From Trinickia terrae (GTDB lineage: Bacteria > Pseudomonadota > Gammaproteobacteria > Burkholderiales > Burkholderiaceae), in assembly GCF_005144415.1 (NCBI RefSeq), contig NZ_SWJE01000006.1:186001-250000 (forward strand): 64,000 bases of DNA, written 5' to 3'. Both the position numbers and the translations under genes were made by a program. The notes under the pieces are model-generated. The model searched no databases and was not told the origin of the DNA. It was given only the letters and a program-made list of their open reading frames with translations. How positions within the stretch are numbered: position 1 is the first letter of the stretch; every line of letters begins with the position of its first letter. Positions 44,367 through 52,028 of this stretch are shown piece by piece.

Positions 44367-44600
44367 ATGCCGATCGTCACGATTCAAGTCACGCGCGAAG
44401 GCACCCAGCCTGGCGCCACGTCCGTCACCGCGGATGAAAAGGCTCAGCTCATCAAGGGCGTGAGCCAGCTCCTGCTCGACGTATTGAACAAACCGCTCGA
44501 AGCCACTTTTGTCGTCATTCAGGAGGTGGAAACCGAGAACTGGGGCTGGGGCGGATTGCCCACCGATGTGTACCGCAAGCAGCGAGGATTGAAGACATGA
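44367..44600 (+). CDS. 4-oxalocrotonate tautomerase family enzyme
   Basis: 77 residues. After removal of Met the protein starts with the catalytic Pro (PIVTIQVTREG). It then has TADEKAQLIKGVSQLLLDVL and the strand TFVVIQEVETENWGWGGL, typical of small tautomerases. It interconverts keto and enol forms of a substrate that cannot be named. Between the SDR and VOC genes on the same strand. Confidence 0.92.
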   Translation: MPIVTIQVTREGTQPGATSVTADEKAQLIKGVSQLLLDVLNKPLEATFVVIQEVETENWGWGGLPTDVYRKQRGLKT

Positions 44601-44656
44601 CGTAAGCTGGATGCCCCGAAGAGACCGCACTCCCTCATTGCACTCGATAGGAGCTT

Positions 44657-45088
44657 ATGAAAATGACCGCCAAACCGCTGACGCTCGGCATCGATCATGT
44701 CGGGCTGGCCGTGCGTGACCTCGCCATCACGCGCGACTTCTTCGTCGACTGCCTGGGCTGGACCCAGGTGGGCGAACGGCCGGGCTACCCGGCCGCTTTC
44801 GTATCCGACGGCCACGTCGTGCTGACGCTGTGGGAAGTCACCAACCGCGGCCAGCGCGTGGAGTTCGACCGCAAGACGAACGTGGGTCTGCATCATCTTG
44901 CGTTGCGCGCCGGTTCGGAAGAAGCGCTTGAGGAAATCCACGCGCGCGTCTCGCAATGGCCGGGCGTCAAGGTCGAGTTCGCGCCGGAGAACCTCGGGCA
45001 GGGACCGAAGCGGCACACGATGCTCTACGAGCCGGGCGGCATCCGGCTCGAATTCGATTTCGACCCGCGTGTTCAGGCGGCTGCCTGA
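44657..45088 (+). CDS. VOC / glyoxalase-fold protein
   Basis: 143 residues with the paired beta-alpha-beta-beta-beta modules of the VOC superfamily. Module 1 has a metal-type His in IDHVGLAVRDLAITRDFFVDCLGW (12-35). Module 2 has a second His in VGLHHLALRAGSEEALEEI and a final Glu in LYEPGGIRLEFDFDP. The His/His/Glu set suggests a metal-dependent enzyme. The substrate is unknown; the context suggests the same pathway as the SDR and tautomerase. Confidence 0.88.
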   Translation: MKMTAKPLTLGIDHVGLAVRDLAITRDFFVDCLGWTQVGERPGYPAAFVSDGHVVLTLWEVTNRGQRVEFDRKTNVGLHHLALRAGSEEALEEIHARVSQWPGVKVEFAPENLGQGPKRHTMLYEPGGIRLEFDFDPRVQAAA

Positions 45089-45120
45089 CTTCCCTTTCCA
45101 TTCGCACATCGAATGCCAAC

Positions 45121-45145
45121 GGGCTATCGCGTCCAGTGATAGCCC
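45121..45145. terminator. Hairpin after the VOC gene
   Basis: GGGCTATC (45121-45128) and GATAGCCC (45138-45145) pair perfectly around a 9-base loop, 33 bp after the VOC stop. No T-run follows, so it may be a terminator or a regulator site. Confidence 0.4.
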
Positions 45146-45190
45146 TATCGAAACAAACCGCGCGTCCCGCCCCTGATCTGTTGCTAAAGT

Positions 45191-45205
45191 GATTGCCAAG
45201 CAATC
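45191..45205. promoter_or_regulatory. LysR-type operator candidate
   Basis: GATTGC-CAA-GCAATC is a perfect 6-bp inverted repeat with a 3-base spacer and includes the LysR-box form T-N11-A. It lies 28 bp upstream of the LysR start, suitable for autoregulation. Confidence 0.5.
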
Positions 45206-45232
45206 GGGCAACCATCGGAATGGAGACGGAAG

Positions 45233-46210
45233 GTGGATCAGCTCTACACATTGAGGGCGTTCGTCGCGGCGGCAAGGCATCGCAGCTTCAGCAAGGCGGC
45301 CGAATCGCTCGGCGTCACGACCGGCTCCATTTCGAAAGCCATCGCCAAGCTCGAAGCCGCCATCCAGACCCGCGTGTTCCATCGCACGACACGGTCGGTC
45401 ACATTGACCGAGGAAGCGCAATCGTATTACCTCAGTTGCTGCCGTCTGCTCGAAGAGCTGGATGAGGCGAATCGCCGGATCAAGCGCGAGCGGGAGGTCG
45501 ATAGCGGCAAGCTCCGCCTCGTGGTCCACCCGATGCTCGTCAGCGAGACGTTCTCGAAGTTCCTCTCGAACTATCGCGCGATCGCGCCGAACGTGAATCT
45601 CGTGGTGTCGGTTCAGGAAGGCGCCGTCAATCTCTACGACGGGCAATTCGACGCGGCGATCCTGCCGGCTCAGTCGGTCGAGCAATCAGCGGTGATTCGC
45701 AGGACGTTGTCGAAGTCATCGAGCGTGCTGGTCGCGGCTCCCGGATATCTCGCCAAATACGGCATGCCCGTTCATGCCATCGATCTTGCTGGTCACTTTC
45801 TGCTGTTGCCGCATCAGTTGCGGCGGCGCGGCACGAACTTCATCGAATTGGCCGAGGATGGCGAGCCGCTGAAGGTGGTCCCTATGTCGTCGATGGACGG
45901 CAACGAGGTGCTGCTGCGCGCGGCGGCGCTCACCGCCACGGGGATCGCGGCGCTGCCAGAAGCCATGGTTCAGGAAGACCTGGCGATGGGACGCCTGGTT
46001 CCGGTCTTGCCCAGTTGCTCGACCACGGACGGCGATGTCGAGATCTGCCTGTTCTATTCGCATCGCGAGCTGCTGCCCGCGCGGCTCAGGACGTTCGTGG
46101 ATTTCTGTACCGAGTTTTTCCGGCGTGGCAATGCCGGTCGCCAAACAGCCTCGAGTACCGAGCTTCCCCTTCAAATCAAGCGTAAAGCGCCCGAGCTTGC
46201 CGCCGCGTAA
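45233..46210 (+). CDS. LysR-family transcriptional regulator
   Basis: 325 residues from GTG 45233 with a GGAGACGGAAG ribosome site. HTH about 8-66 (AARHRSFSKAAESLGVTTGSISKAIAKLE, then VFHRTTRSVTLTEEAQSYY), then an effector domain (GKLRLVVHPMLVSETFSKFL onward) and a short basic C-terminal tail. It is on the same strand as the SDR-tautomerase-VOC genes and probably controls them; the inverted repeat just upstream suggests autoregulation. Confidence 0.88.
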   Translation: MDQLYTLRAFVAAARHRSFSKAAESLGVTTGSISKAIAKLEAAIQTRVFHRTTRSVTLTEEAQSYYLSCCRLLEELDEANRRIKREREVDSGKLRLVVHPMLVSETFSKFLSNYRAIAPNVNLVVSVQEGAVNLYDGQFDAAILPAQSVEQSAVIRRTLSKSSSVLVAAPGYLAKYGMPVHAIDLAGHFLLLPHQLRRRGTNFIELAEDGEPLKVVPMSSMDGNEVLLRAAALTATGIAALPEAMVQEDLAMGRLVPVLPSCSTTDGDVEICLFYSHRELLPARLRTFVDFCTEFFRRGNAGRQTASSTELPLQIKRKAPELAAA

Positions 46211-46211
46211 T

Positions 46212-46238
46212 CACCCGATGCACCCGATGCACCCGATG
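46212..46238. repeat. Three tandem copies of a 9-bp unit
   Basis: CACCCGATG occurs three times head to tail directly after the LysR stop codon, followed by CGCTC. Too short to interpret. Confidence 0.9.
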
Positions 46239-46264
46239 CGCTCATAACCCCGTCAGAAACGATC

Positions 46265-46287
46265 AAGCCGCCCAAAGCGGGCGGCTT
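46265..46287. terminator. Stem-loop after the LysR gene
   Basis: AAGCCGCCC (46265-46273) and GGGCGGCTT (46279-46287) pair perfectly around AAAGC, between the LysR gene and the opposing MFS remnant. The stem is strong and G/C-rich, with no long T-run. Confidence 0.65.
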
Positions 46288-46316
46288 GCCTGGTCAATGC
46301 AACCTCGACCGGCCCA

Positions 46317-46556
46317 TCAATCGGCCGCCGCTTCCTGCTTCTGCTTGACCCACCCGTTGAACACAGCACAGCCGATCAGCAGCGCGGCGAGCTGCCACCA
46401 CTCCGTGACGAAGGCCTGCGGGATCATCACGATGCCCGTCGCCACGAGACAGCCGACTATGACGTTCCAGCCGCCGATGCGGTCGGCCAGCGCGCCGAGG
46501 CGCGCCGCCATCAGCATGCTGCCGAACGCGGAACAGGCCATGACGATGCCCGCCAT
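46317..46556 (-). pseudogene. Remnant of an MFS transporter (C-terminal fragment)
   Basis: An 80-codon frame shows two membrane helices around an MFS loop: GIVMACSAFGSMLMAARLGALADRIGGWNVIV, then VATGIVMIPQAFVTEWWQLAALLIGCAVF and a charged tail ending KQKQEAAAD. The ARLGALADRIG loop is typical of drug-efflux MFS proteins, which normally have 12-14 helices. The upstream part is gone; 57 bp before the fragment the sequence enters the inverted repeat copy at 46613. The original may have been a target of the LysR gene at 47241-48128. Confidence 0.7.
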
Positions 46557-46612
46557 CGAAGTGCTTTTCCTGCGGCGGGCTAAGGGTCGATAACAATACC
46601 TGGCTTCGGCTT

Positions 46613-46830
46613 TTTGTTCTTGCCGTTTAGGCTTTCGTGCAACTTTGAATTCGCGGCGGTGCGTATAGTCCGTCCCTCCCCGGGACCGGGGTCACTTTGG
46701 TCTTGCCCAAAGTAACCAAAGGCGTGTCCTGGGCGGACGGCCTTGGCCCGTTAGCACTCAGTTCTGTCAGCGATAGCGGTCGGGGGCAAGCGTCATCGCT
46801 CGCCGCGCGTCCCGTTAGCACGCGGCACGG
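46613..46830 (+). repeat. Copy 1 of a roughly 220-bp inverted repeat
   Basis: The reverse complement of 46991-47210. The outer roughly 150 bases are nearly identical, with the boundary phrases TTTGTTCTTG and CGTGCAACTTTGAATTCG; the inner part is diverged but still alignable, ending at TTAGCACGCGGCACGG. It contains its own shorter palindromes, for example CCTCCCCGGGACCGGGG. The roughly 160-bp centre (46831-46990) is unique. No protein with a family match is encoded. It looks like two copies of a multi-copy intergenic element in opposite orientation. Confidence 0.9.
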
Positions 46831-46990
46831 GCTTGCTTTGCGACGAAACAAAGTGAAGACGTTGGTTTGGCCTCGCCCCATGTCGCCTACGATTGAAAGT
46901 CAGCGGGAACGCATGAAGCAGCATCGCAAGACAAAGGTCTTCGGGCCTGGCCTGACCAACAGTATTGGTTTGATTCGAATCAGCGCAATT

Positions 46991-47210
46991 CCGTGCCGCG
47001 TGCTAACGGGACGTGCGGCGAGCGGTAACAGATGCCCCCCAGAACGCTACCGTGAACAGGACTGAGTGCGCTTCGGCCAAGGCCGTCCGCCCAGGACACG
47101 CCTTTGGTTACTTTGGGCAAGACCAAAGTGACCCCGGTCCCGGGGAGGGACGGACTATACGCACCGCCGCGAATTCAAAGTTGCACGAAAACCTAAACAG
47201 CAAGAACAAA
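46991..47210 (-). repeat. Copy 2 of the roughly 220-bp inverted repeat
   Basis: It pairs with 46613-46830. It ends 31 bp before the stop-codon end of the LysR gene at 47241, so this copy flanks that gene's 3' side while copy 1 flanks the MFS remnant. In RNA the two copies could form a very long hairpin and stop transcription from either side. Confidence 0.9.
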
Positions 47211-47240
47211 CACGATCGCACATAAACGCCAGGAAATATC

Positions 47241-48128
47241 TCAAGCAGCCACCATGAGCGGCCCAAACTCAGCACGCGCGATGTCGACGAAGGCGCGCAT
47301 GGCGCTCGACACATAAGCGTCATGCCGGCGAATGAACATGGTGCCGACCCGGGCCTTTTCAGCGGCGATCGCGTGAATCGAAACGAGGTCCCGCCCCGCC
47401 GCATTCGCAACGACGCCGCGCGGCAGCAGCGTAACCCCGATACCGGCCGCAACGCACGCGACGATCGCGTCGAGCGAGCCGAATTCGAGCGGCGTCGCGG
47501 TCAGTATCCCCATTTCGGCAAGCAGCGCCTCGAGCCGCTGCCGATATGAGCAGCCCATGCGAAAGACGATCGTCTTGAGATCCTTGACCGAGCGGATCGC
47601 CTCCACCGAGCGCAAGGTGCGCGGCGTCACCAGTACCAGCTCCTCCTGGAAAATCGTCTCGGCATGCAGATCCGGATGATCGACCGGGCCGGCGACGAAC
47701 GCGCCGTCGAGCCGGCATTCCGCGACGTCCGCGGTCAGGCTGCTGCTCGTGCCGGTGGTCAGCGAGAGCTGCACTTGCGGGTGCATCCGCGCATAGCCGC
47801 TCAAGATCGGAGCAAGCCGCAACGCAGCGGTCGTCTCGAGCGTGCCGAGGGAAAGCGCGCCATTGGGCGGCCCGTCGTCGAGCGCGGCGAGCTTGGCATC
47901 CGCCACGAGCTTCGCGATCCGCGCGGCGTACGGCAGCATCCGCTGCCCGGCCGGCGTCAGGCTCACACCTCGCACGTGCCGCTGAAACAGCGCCACCCCG
48001 ATTTCCCGTTCCAGCGCGCGGATTCGCGCCGTCACGTTCGACTGAACCGTATGAAGCTCGGTGGCGGCCCGGTTCATGCTCCCATGACGGGCGACTGCCT
48101 CGAATACCTTGAGGTCGGCAACGTCCAT
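47241..48128 (-). CDS. LysR-family transcriptional regulator
   Basis: 295 residues from ATG 48128 (DVADLKVFEAVARHGSM), chosen because GAGGTG stands about 7 bases upstream; the frame stays open 11 codons further. HTH: VARHGSMNRAATELHTVQSNVTARIRALE, then LFQRHVRGVSLTPAGQRML. The effector domain starts GALSLGTLETTAALRLAPILSGY and contains the Cys of FRMGCSYRQRLE. This subgroup often controls MFS exporters; the remnant of such a transporter lies beyond the inverted repeat, so the regulator may be orphaned. Its effector domain closely resembles that of the broken LysR gene at 22059-22579. Confidence 0.9.
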   Translation of the reverse strand: MDVADLKVFEAVARHGSMNRAATELHTVQSNVTARIRALEREIGVALFQRHVRGVSLTPAGQRMLPYAARIAKLVADAKLAALDDGPPNGALSLGTLETTAALRLAPILSGYARMHPQVQLSLTTGTSSSLTADVAECRLDGAFVAGPVDHPDLHAETIFQEELVLVTPRTLRSVEAIRSVKDLKTIVFRMGCSYRQRLEALLAEMGILTATPLEFGSLDAIVACVAAGIGVTLLPRGVVANAAGRDLVSIHAIAAEKARVGTMFIRRHDAYVSSAMRAFVDIARAEFGPLMVAA

Positions 48129-48166
48129 GATTGGCACCTCGATTGGATCGACAACCTGCATAAAAA

Positions 48167-48193
48167 CTGGCCGCCTGCAAAGCAGGCGGCCAG
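48167..48193 (-). terminator. Rho-independent terminator of ohr
   Basis: Perfect 12-bp arms CTGGCCGCCTGC (48167-48178) and GCAGGCGGCCAG (48182-48193) with loop AAA, followed on the minus strand by TTTTTA. It is 24 bp after the ohr stop and 38 bp before the LysR start, so the two genes have separate transcripts. Confidence 0.92.
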
Positions 48194-48217
48194 CAGCGGG
48201 TCAAGCGAAACGGCGGT

Positions 48218-48643
48218 TTAGACCAGCGTCAGCTTCACGTCGATATTGTTGCGCGTCGCGTTCGAATACGGACACACGATGTGGGCCTTGTTGACCAGGT
48301 CCTGCGCCGCATCGCGCGCCATGCCGGGCAACGAGATCTTCAGCTCGACCTCGATGCCGAAGCCATTCGGAATCGGCCCGATACCGACGTTGCCGTCGAT
48401 CGACGCTTCCGCGGGCATGGCGATCTTGTCGCGCGCGGCCACGAACTTCATCGCACCGATAAAGCAGGCGCTATAACCGGCCGCAAAGAGCTGCTCGGGA
48501 TTGGTGCCGTCGCCGCCCCCTCCGCCAAGCTCCTTCGGCGTCGTCAGCTTCAGGTCGAGCTTGCTGTCCGGCACCGCGGCGCGGCCGTCGCGGCCACCGG
48601 TGACATGAGCGTGAGCGCGATAAAGAACCTTTTCGATCGACAT
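48218..48643 (-). CDS. ohr: Organic hydroperoxide resistance protein Ohr
   Basis: 141 residues from ATG 48643, with GGAGG about 8 bases upstream. Ohr reduces organic and fatty-acid hydroperoxides using two reactive cysteines, recycled by lipoylated proteins. The peroxidatic Cys60 is in [13 protein letters not shown] and the resolving Cys124 in [21 protein letters not shown] and the C-terminal strand VKLTLV are typical of Ohr/OsmC. Arg18 fits the active-site Arg. The usual regulator gene ohrR is not adjacent. A strong terminator follows. Confidence 0.95.
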   Translation of the reverse strand: MSIEKVLYRAHAHVTGGRDGRAAVPDSKLDLKLTTPKELGGGGGDGTNPEQLFAAGYSACFIGAMKFVAARDKIAMPAEASIDGNVGIGPIPNGFGIEVELKISLPGMARDAAQDLVNKAHIVCPYSNATRNNIDVKLTLV

Positions 48644-49009
48644 TACTACCTCCTTTAGAAAGGGTTCATGCATCCGCGAACGGGATACATGAAGGCAAGG
48701 ACGCGGGTTGTCATGCAAGCCGCACGGTCAGCCCGTCTTCGGCTTCTTGAACGCCGCTCAGTCGACGCGGCTGGAAACACTGATATTTTCAGGCGGATGT
48801 TCATCCAATATGACATCGACGATCTTCGAGGCCGATATGGTCGATTCGTGCGTGACCTGAATGATATCCCTGCGGTAGCAGGCGTGCTCATTCGATGACC
48901 GGCGCAAGAAGGTTCGCTCACCGATCGGCGCGAGGGGGCATGGAGCAGCAGGAGGGAATGATTGGACGATTGAATGGGAAGCAAGCGGCCGGCGCACCAG
49001 CCGCTTGCT
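48644..49009. other. 366-base region upstream of ohr
   Basis: It should hold the ohr promoter. A minus-strand frame (about 48880-48758) reads DIIQVTHESTISASKIVDVILDEHPPENIS and looks protein-like, but it has no ribosome site or clear start and I recognise no family. It may be a gene remnant. No OhrR-type palindrome was identified with confidence. Confidence 0.4.
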
Positions 49010-49011
49010 TC
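48978..49011 (-). terminator. Stem-loop at the end of the 55-residue gene
   Basis: GAAGCAAGCGGC (48978-48989) and GCCGCTTGCTTC (49000-49011) pair perfectly around a 10-base loop. The stem overlaps the stop codon of the small gene. No long T-run follows. Confidence 0.6.
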
Positions 49012-49177
49012 AGTGCTGCTCCGCCGTTTCGCAATGCGCCGAAGCAGCGGCAACCAGCTCGGCAAAGCGCTCCAGCGCGGTAATCGAGCTATGCACCGTC
49101 TGGTATTCCTGATGTCCGATTTTCGCGTCGAGAACCACCGTCATCCCGGATTTGCGGGCCATGTCGAGAATGTCCAT
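49010..49177 (-). CDS. Small 55-residue protein, unknown function
   Basis: ATG 49177 is preceded by GGAGG at a good distance. The protein reads DILDMARKSGMTVVLDAKIG, then HQEYQTVHSSITALERFAEL, and ends ETAEQH. It looks like a short beta-hairpin followed by a long helix, with no signal or membrane segment. The reading frame, ribosome site and a stem-loop at the stop codon argue for a real gene. I do not recognise the family. It lies 82 bp after the end of the histidine kinase gene on the same strand. Confidence 0.6.
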   Translation of the reverse strand: MDILDMARKSGMTVVLDAKIGHQEYQTVHSSITALERFAELVAAASAHCETAEQH

Positions 49178-49259
49178 TTGAGCCTCCGTGCCGAAGTCAA
49201 CAGCCTATGACTCCAAGATTAATCGTCTTGAAGCGGACATCAATCGAGCCCGGGAGAAT

Positions 49260-50630
49260 TCACCTTTCCTTGTTGACGAACAATGACGGCGAAACTTCAC
49301 GCGCTTCGCCTGCGCTGCCGGTCTTCAACGTCAGCGTGGCTTCAAGGCCGCCGCCGGAACGGTTGGAGAGCGACAGCGCCGCGTCCATGGCGAGCGCGAG
49401 CTGCCTGGCGATGGCAAGGCCCAGCCCGGTCCCGCCGGTATGGCGATTGCGCGACGTTTCCAGCCGGCAGAACGGCTCGAACACCGCTTCGAGCGATTCA
49501 GCCGGGATGCCTGGGCCGCGGTCGAGCACCGAGATCGTCAAGCGCCCATCACGCCCCGCTTGCGTCTTGATCTCGGCTGCACCGGCGAACTTCAAAGCGT
49601 TGTCCACGAGGTTGCCGACGATGCGGCGCAACGCTTGCGGCCGCGTGACCAATGCGACCGCGACGCCCCCGTCGAAAGACACCGCCTGCCCCGCATCGAC
49701 GTAATCGCAAACCAGGCTGTCGAGCAACGCGTCGAGATCGATGCGGCAAGGCGCTTCCGCCGCACCGTGCAGCGTGCGCGCGTAGGTCACGCCCTCCTTC
49801 ACGAGCTTTTCCATCTCGAGCAGGTCTTGCCGCAGCTTCGCGCTTTGCTCGCTGTCCTCGATCACGTCGAGCCGCAGGCGCATGCGCGTGATCGGCGTTT
49901 GCAGGTCGTGCGAGATCGACGCGAGAATTTGCATGCGCTCCGCCATGTACATCGCGATGCGATCCTGCATCGCATTGAACGCCTGCGCCGCGCGCGACAC
50001 TTCGGAGGGCCCGTCCTCGGGCAAGCGCGCAGCCTTCAGATCGGGGCCGAGCGTATCGGCCGCCCGCGCGAGCTGGTGCAGCGGACGCGTCGCCAGACGC
50101 ACCGCCAGCCAGCAGCAGCCGGCGAGCAACGCGAGCTGCAAGGCGAGCACGGCCGGCAGCCAGCCCGACAGCGGGACGCCCGGCATCGGCCGGATATCGA
50201 TGGTGAGCGGCGTGCCGTCGCTCAGCGTCAGATGGACCTGCAGATGTTCCCGCTTGTCCGGAACGGTATTCACGGTCAACGGATAAGCCGTGCCGATGCC
50301 TTCGGTAATCGACTTCGCCACTTCGGCCGACAGGCGCGCATCCGGCGGATCGCCCGCGACGCCCGGCCCGAGGATGAAATCGTAGCTGCGCCGTGCGAGC
50401 CGAGGCAGCCAGGCCGCGCGCTCGGCGGGCGGCAAGTGGTCGAGCAGCGCAACCGAGCTCGTGACCTCGCGCTCGATATATCCCATCATCAGGTGGGTGG
50501 TCGCCTCGTTGCGCTCGGTCATCGTGAACCAGAACGACAGCGTCTGCGCGAGCGCAAGGCCGACACAGAAAATCAGCGCAAGCCTGGCGAACAGCGTGCG
50601 CGGCCAATGCAGCATCGGCAAGGGTGTCAT
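49260..50630 (-). CDS. Two-component sensor histidine kinase (EnvZ-like)
   Basis: 456 residues. Two membrane helices (about 13-35 and 156-178) flank a periplasmic sensor of about 120 residues with a DFILGPGVAG segment. A HAMP domain (about 176-230, RLATRPLHQLARAADTLG) and the kinase follow: His241 in ASISHDLQTPITRM, the N-box VGNLVDNALKFAG, LDRGPGIP and GGTGLGLAIARQL. The start overlaps the stop of the response regulator gene (ATGA), so both are translated together. The signal is unknown. Confidence 0.93.
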   Translation of the reverse strand: MTPLPMLHWPRTLFARLALIFCVGLALAQTLSFWFTMTERNEATTHLMMGYIEREVTSSVALLDHLPPAERAAWLPRLARRSYDFILGPGVAGDPPDARLSAEVAKSITEGIGTAYPLTVNTVPDKREHLQVHLTLSDGTPLTIDIRPMPGVPLSGWLPAVLALQLALLAGCCWLAVRLATRPLHQLARAADTLGPDLKAARLPEDGPSEVSRAAQAFNAMQDRIAMYMAERMQILASISHDLQTPITRMRLRLDVIEDSEQSAKLRQDLLEMEKLVKEGVTYARTLHGAAEAPCRIDLDALLDSLVCDYVDAGQAVSFDGGVAVALVTRPQALRRIVGNLVDNALKFAGAAEIKTQAGRDGRLTISVLDRGPGIPAESLEAVFEPFCRLETSRNRHTGGTGLGLAIARQLALAMDAALSLSNRSGGGLEATLTLKTGSAGEAREVSPSLFVNKER

Positions 50631-51367
50631 GGCGAATCTTCGACTACCGTCACCGACGCCGAGAACACGTAGCCTTCGCTGCGCAGCGTCTTGATGTAGC
50701 GCGGTTCGCGCGCCTCGTCACGCAAGCGCTGACGCAGACGGCTGACCAGCAGATCGATCGAGCGGTCGAACGCGTCGGACTGGCGGCCTTGCGTCAGGTT
50801 GAGCAGTTGATCGCGCGTCAGGATCCGTTGCGGGTGATCGAGGAATACGCGCAGCAAGCGGTACTCGGCGCCGCTCAACGCAACCATCGTGCCTTCGGCG
50901 TCGAGCAGATGGCGCGCGGTGGTGTCGAGACGCCAATCGCCGAAGCCCAGCATCTGTACCGCCTCCGTCACTTGCATGCCGGGCGGCAACATCCGCGTGC
51001 GGCGCAGCACCGCGCGAATGCGCGCGAGCAGCTCCCGCACCGCGAAGGGCTTGGTGAGGTAATCGTCGGCGCCCATCTCCAGGCCGACGATGCGGTCCGT
51101 CTCCTCGCCAAGCGCCGTCAGCATCAGCACGGGCACCGTGCGGAACTTGCCGGCGCGCAATTCGCGGCACAGCGTGAGGCCGTCTTCGCCGGGCATCATC
51201 AGGTCCAGCACGATGAGGTCGGGTGCACCGAACTCGAGCGCGGCCCGCATCTCCCGGCCGTTCGCGGCAAGCGAAACACGCGTGCCGTTCTTCTCCAGAT
51301 AGGAGCCGGCGAGCTCGCGGATGGCCCGGTCGTCGTCGACGATCAGGACGTGATCGATTTTTTCCAT
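50627..51367 (-). CDS. OmpR-family response regulator
   Basis: 246 residues. Receiver: the acidic pocket in LIVDDDRAI, phospho-acceptor Asp55 in LIVLDLMMPGEDG, the Thr of LMLTALGEE and the Lys of DDYLTKPFAVRELLARI. A winged-helix output domain follows (about 135-240, LSGAEYRLLRVFLDHPQRILTRDQLLNL, ending in YIKTLRSEGYVFS). Cognate to the downstream kinase. It is separated by only 7 bp from the 40-residue peptide gene upstream. Confidence 0.94.
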   Translation of the reverse strand: MEKIDHVLIVDDDRAIRELAGSYLEKNGTRVSLAANGREMRAALEFGAPDLIVLDLMMPGEDGLTLCRELRAGKFRTVPVLMLTALGEETDRIVGLEMGADDYLTKPFAVRELLARIRAVLRRTRMLPPGMQVTEAVQMLGFGDWRLDTTARHLLDAEGTMVALSGAEYRLLRVFLDHPQRILTRDQLLNLTQGRQSDAFDRSIDLLVSRLRQRLRDEAREPRYIKTLRSEGYVFSASVTVVEDSP

Positions 51368-51374
51368 CGAATGC

Positions 51375-51497
51375 TCATACCTTTTTGCGCTTGGCCTGCA
51401 TCCGGCTCACGGTGATCAGCGAGCACTGCACGGGGTGCGCGATCTCCGTCGCGATTCCGCCGGCAAGGAACAAGGCGATGGCGGCCAAACGCTTCAT
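51375..51497 (-). CDS. 40-residue peptide with signal-like N-terminus
   Basis: ATG 51497 overlaps the stop codon of the GFA gene (ATGA) and has GGAGG five bases upstream. The peptide starts KRLAAIALFLAGGIATEIAH, a lysine/arginine start and hydrophobic core like a signal or membrane anchor. It continues with a single Cys (PVQCSLITVSRMQ) and ends AKRKKV. It is the second gene of a tight four-gene row: GFA, peptide, OmpR-type regulator, kinase. It could be a small membrane modulator of the kinase; that is inference. Easily missed for its size. Confidence 0.6.
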   Translation of the reverse strand: MKRLAAIALFLAGGIATEIAHPVQCSLITVSRMQAKRKKV

Positions 51498-51865
51498 GCA
51501 TCCTCCACGACGGACAGGCTCGCGCCGTCGGCCAGCTCGGCCTCGAGCGCATACGAATCGACGCCTTCCAGGCAGCCGATGTTGACGCGCCAGAAGCCCG
51601 CTCCCTTGCGCGACTGATGAAACGGATAAATACCGCAATGCTTGCAGAAATAGTGCCTGGCCACGCGCGTATTGAACTGGTACATCGACAGGGCATCCTC
51701 GCCGCTCAGGATCTCGAGCGCTTCCGGCGGAAAGAACGGGGACATCAGCGCGCCCCTGCGCCTGCACAGGCTGCAATTGCACCGTACCGCAGGAACCAGT
51801 GCGGTACGCACCTCGAACTTGACGGCCCCGCAATGGCAGGACCCTTGCAGCACATCGACGCTCAT
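51494..51865 (-). CDS. GFA-family zinc-binding protein
   Basis: 123 residues from ATG 51865 (SVDVLQGSCHCGAVKFEVR), with a GGAGAGA ribosome site. The zinc ligands of the GFA/centromere protein V family are present: CHC (10-12), C29-x-C31-x-x-C34 in CNCSLCRRRG, and C74-x-x-C77 in YFCKHCGIYPFH. Relatives were described as glutathione-dependent formaldehyde-activating enzymes, but that activity is doubtful for many. It is the first gene of a transcript with the 40-residue peptide and the two-component genes. Confidence 0.9.
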   Translation of the reverse strand: MSVDVLQGSCHCGAVKFEVRTALVPAVRCNCSLCRRRGALMSPFFPPEALEILSGEDALSMYQFNTRVARHYFCKHCGIYPFHQSRKGAGFWRVNIGCLEGVDSYALEAELADGASLSVVEDA

Positions 51866-52028
51866 TCGTCTCTCCACAAGAGGTAATGCCTGCTTTATAG
51901 CGCAAGCCGAGCGGCGATTTGTATCGCAGTGTATCCACGCCCGGCACGGACACAAAACATTGCACTGGCGCTGGAAGCCGACACCTCAGGCTGGCGAAAT
52001 CCCAGACCACTGCCGGCCGAAACCCCTC

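Noticed and set aside
46212-46238. 9-bp tandem repeat as a plasmid iteron or integration site
   Set aside because: Only three copies, no replication gene or integrase nearby.
46627-47065. Open frames inside the inverted repeat
   Set aside because: They arise from the repeat sequence itself, lack ribosome sites and have no family features.
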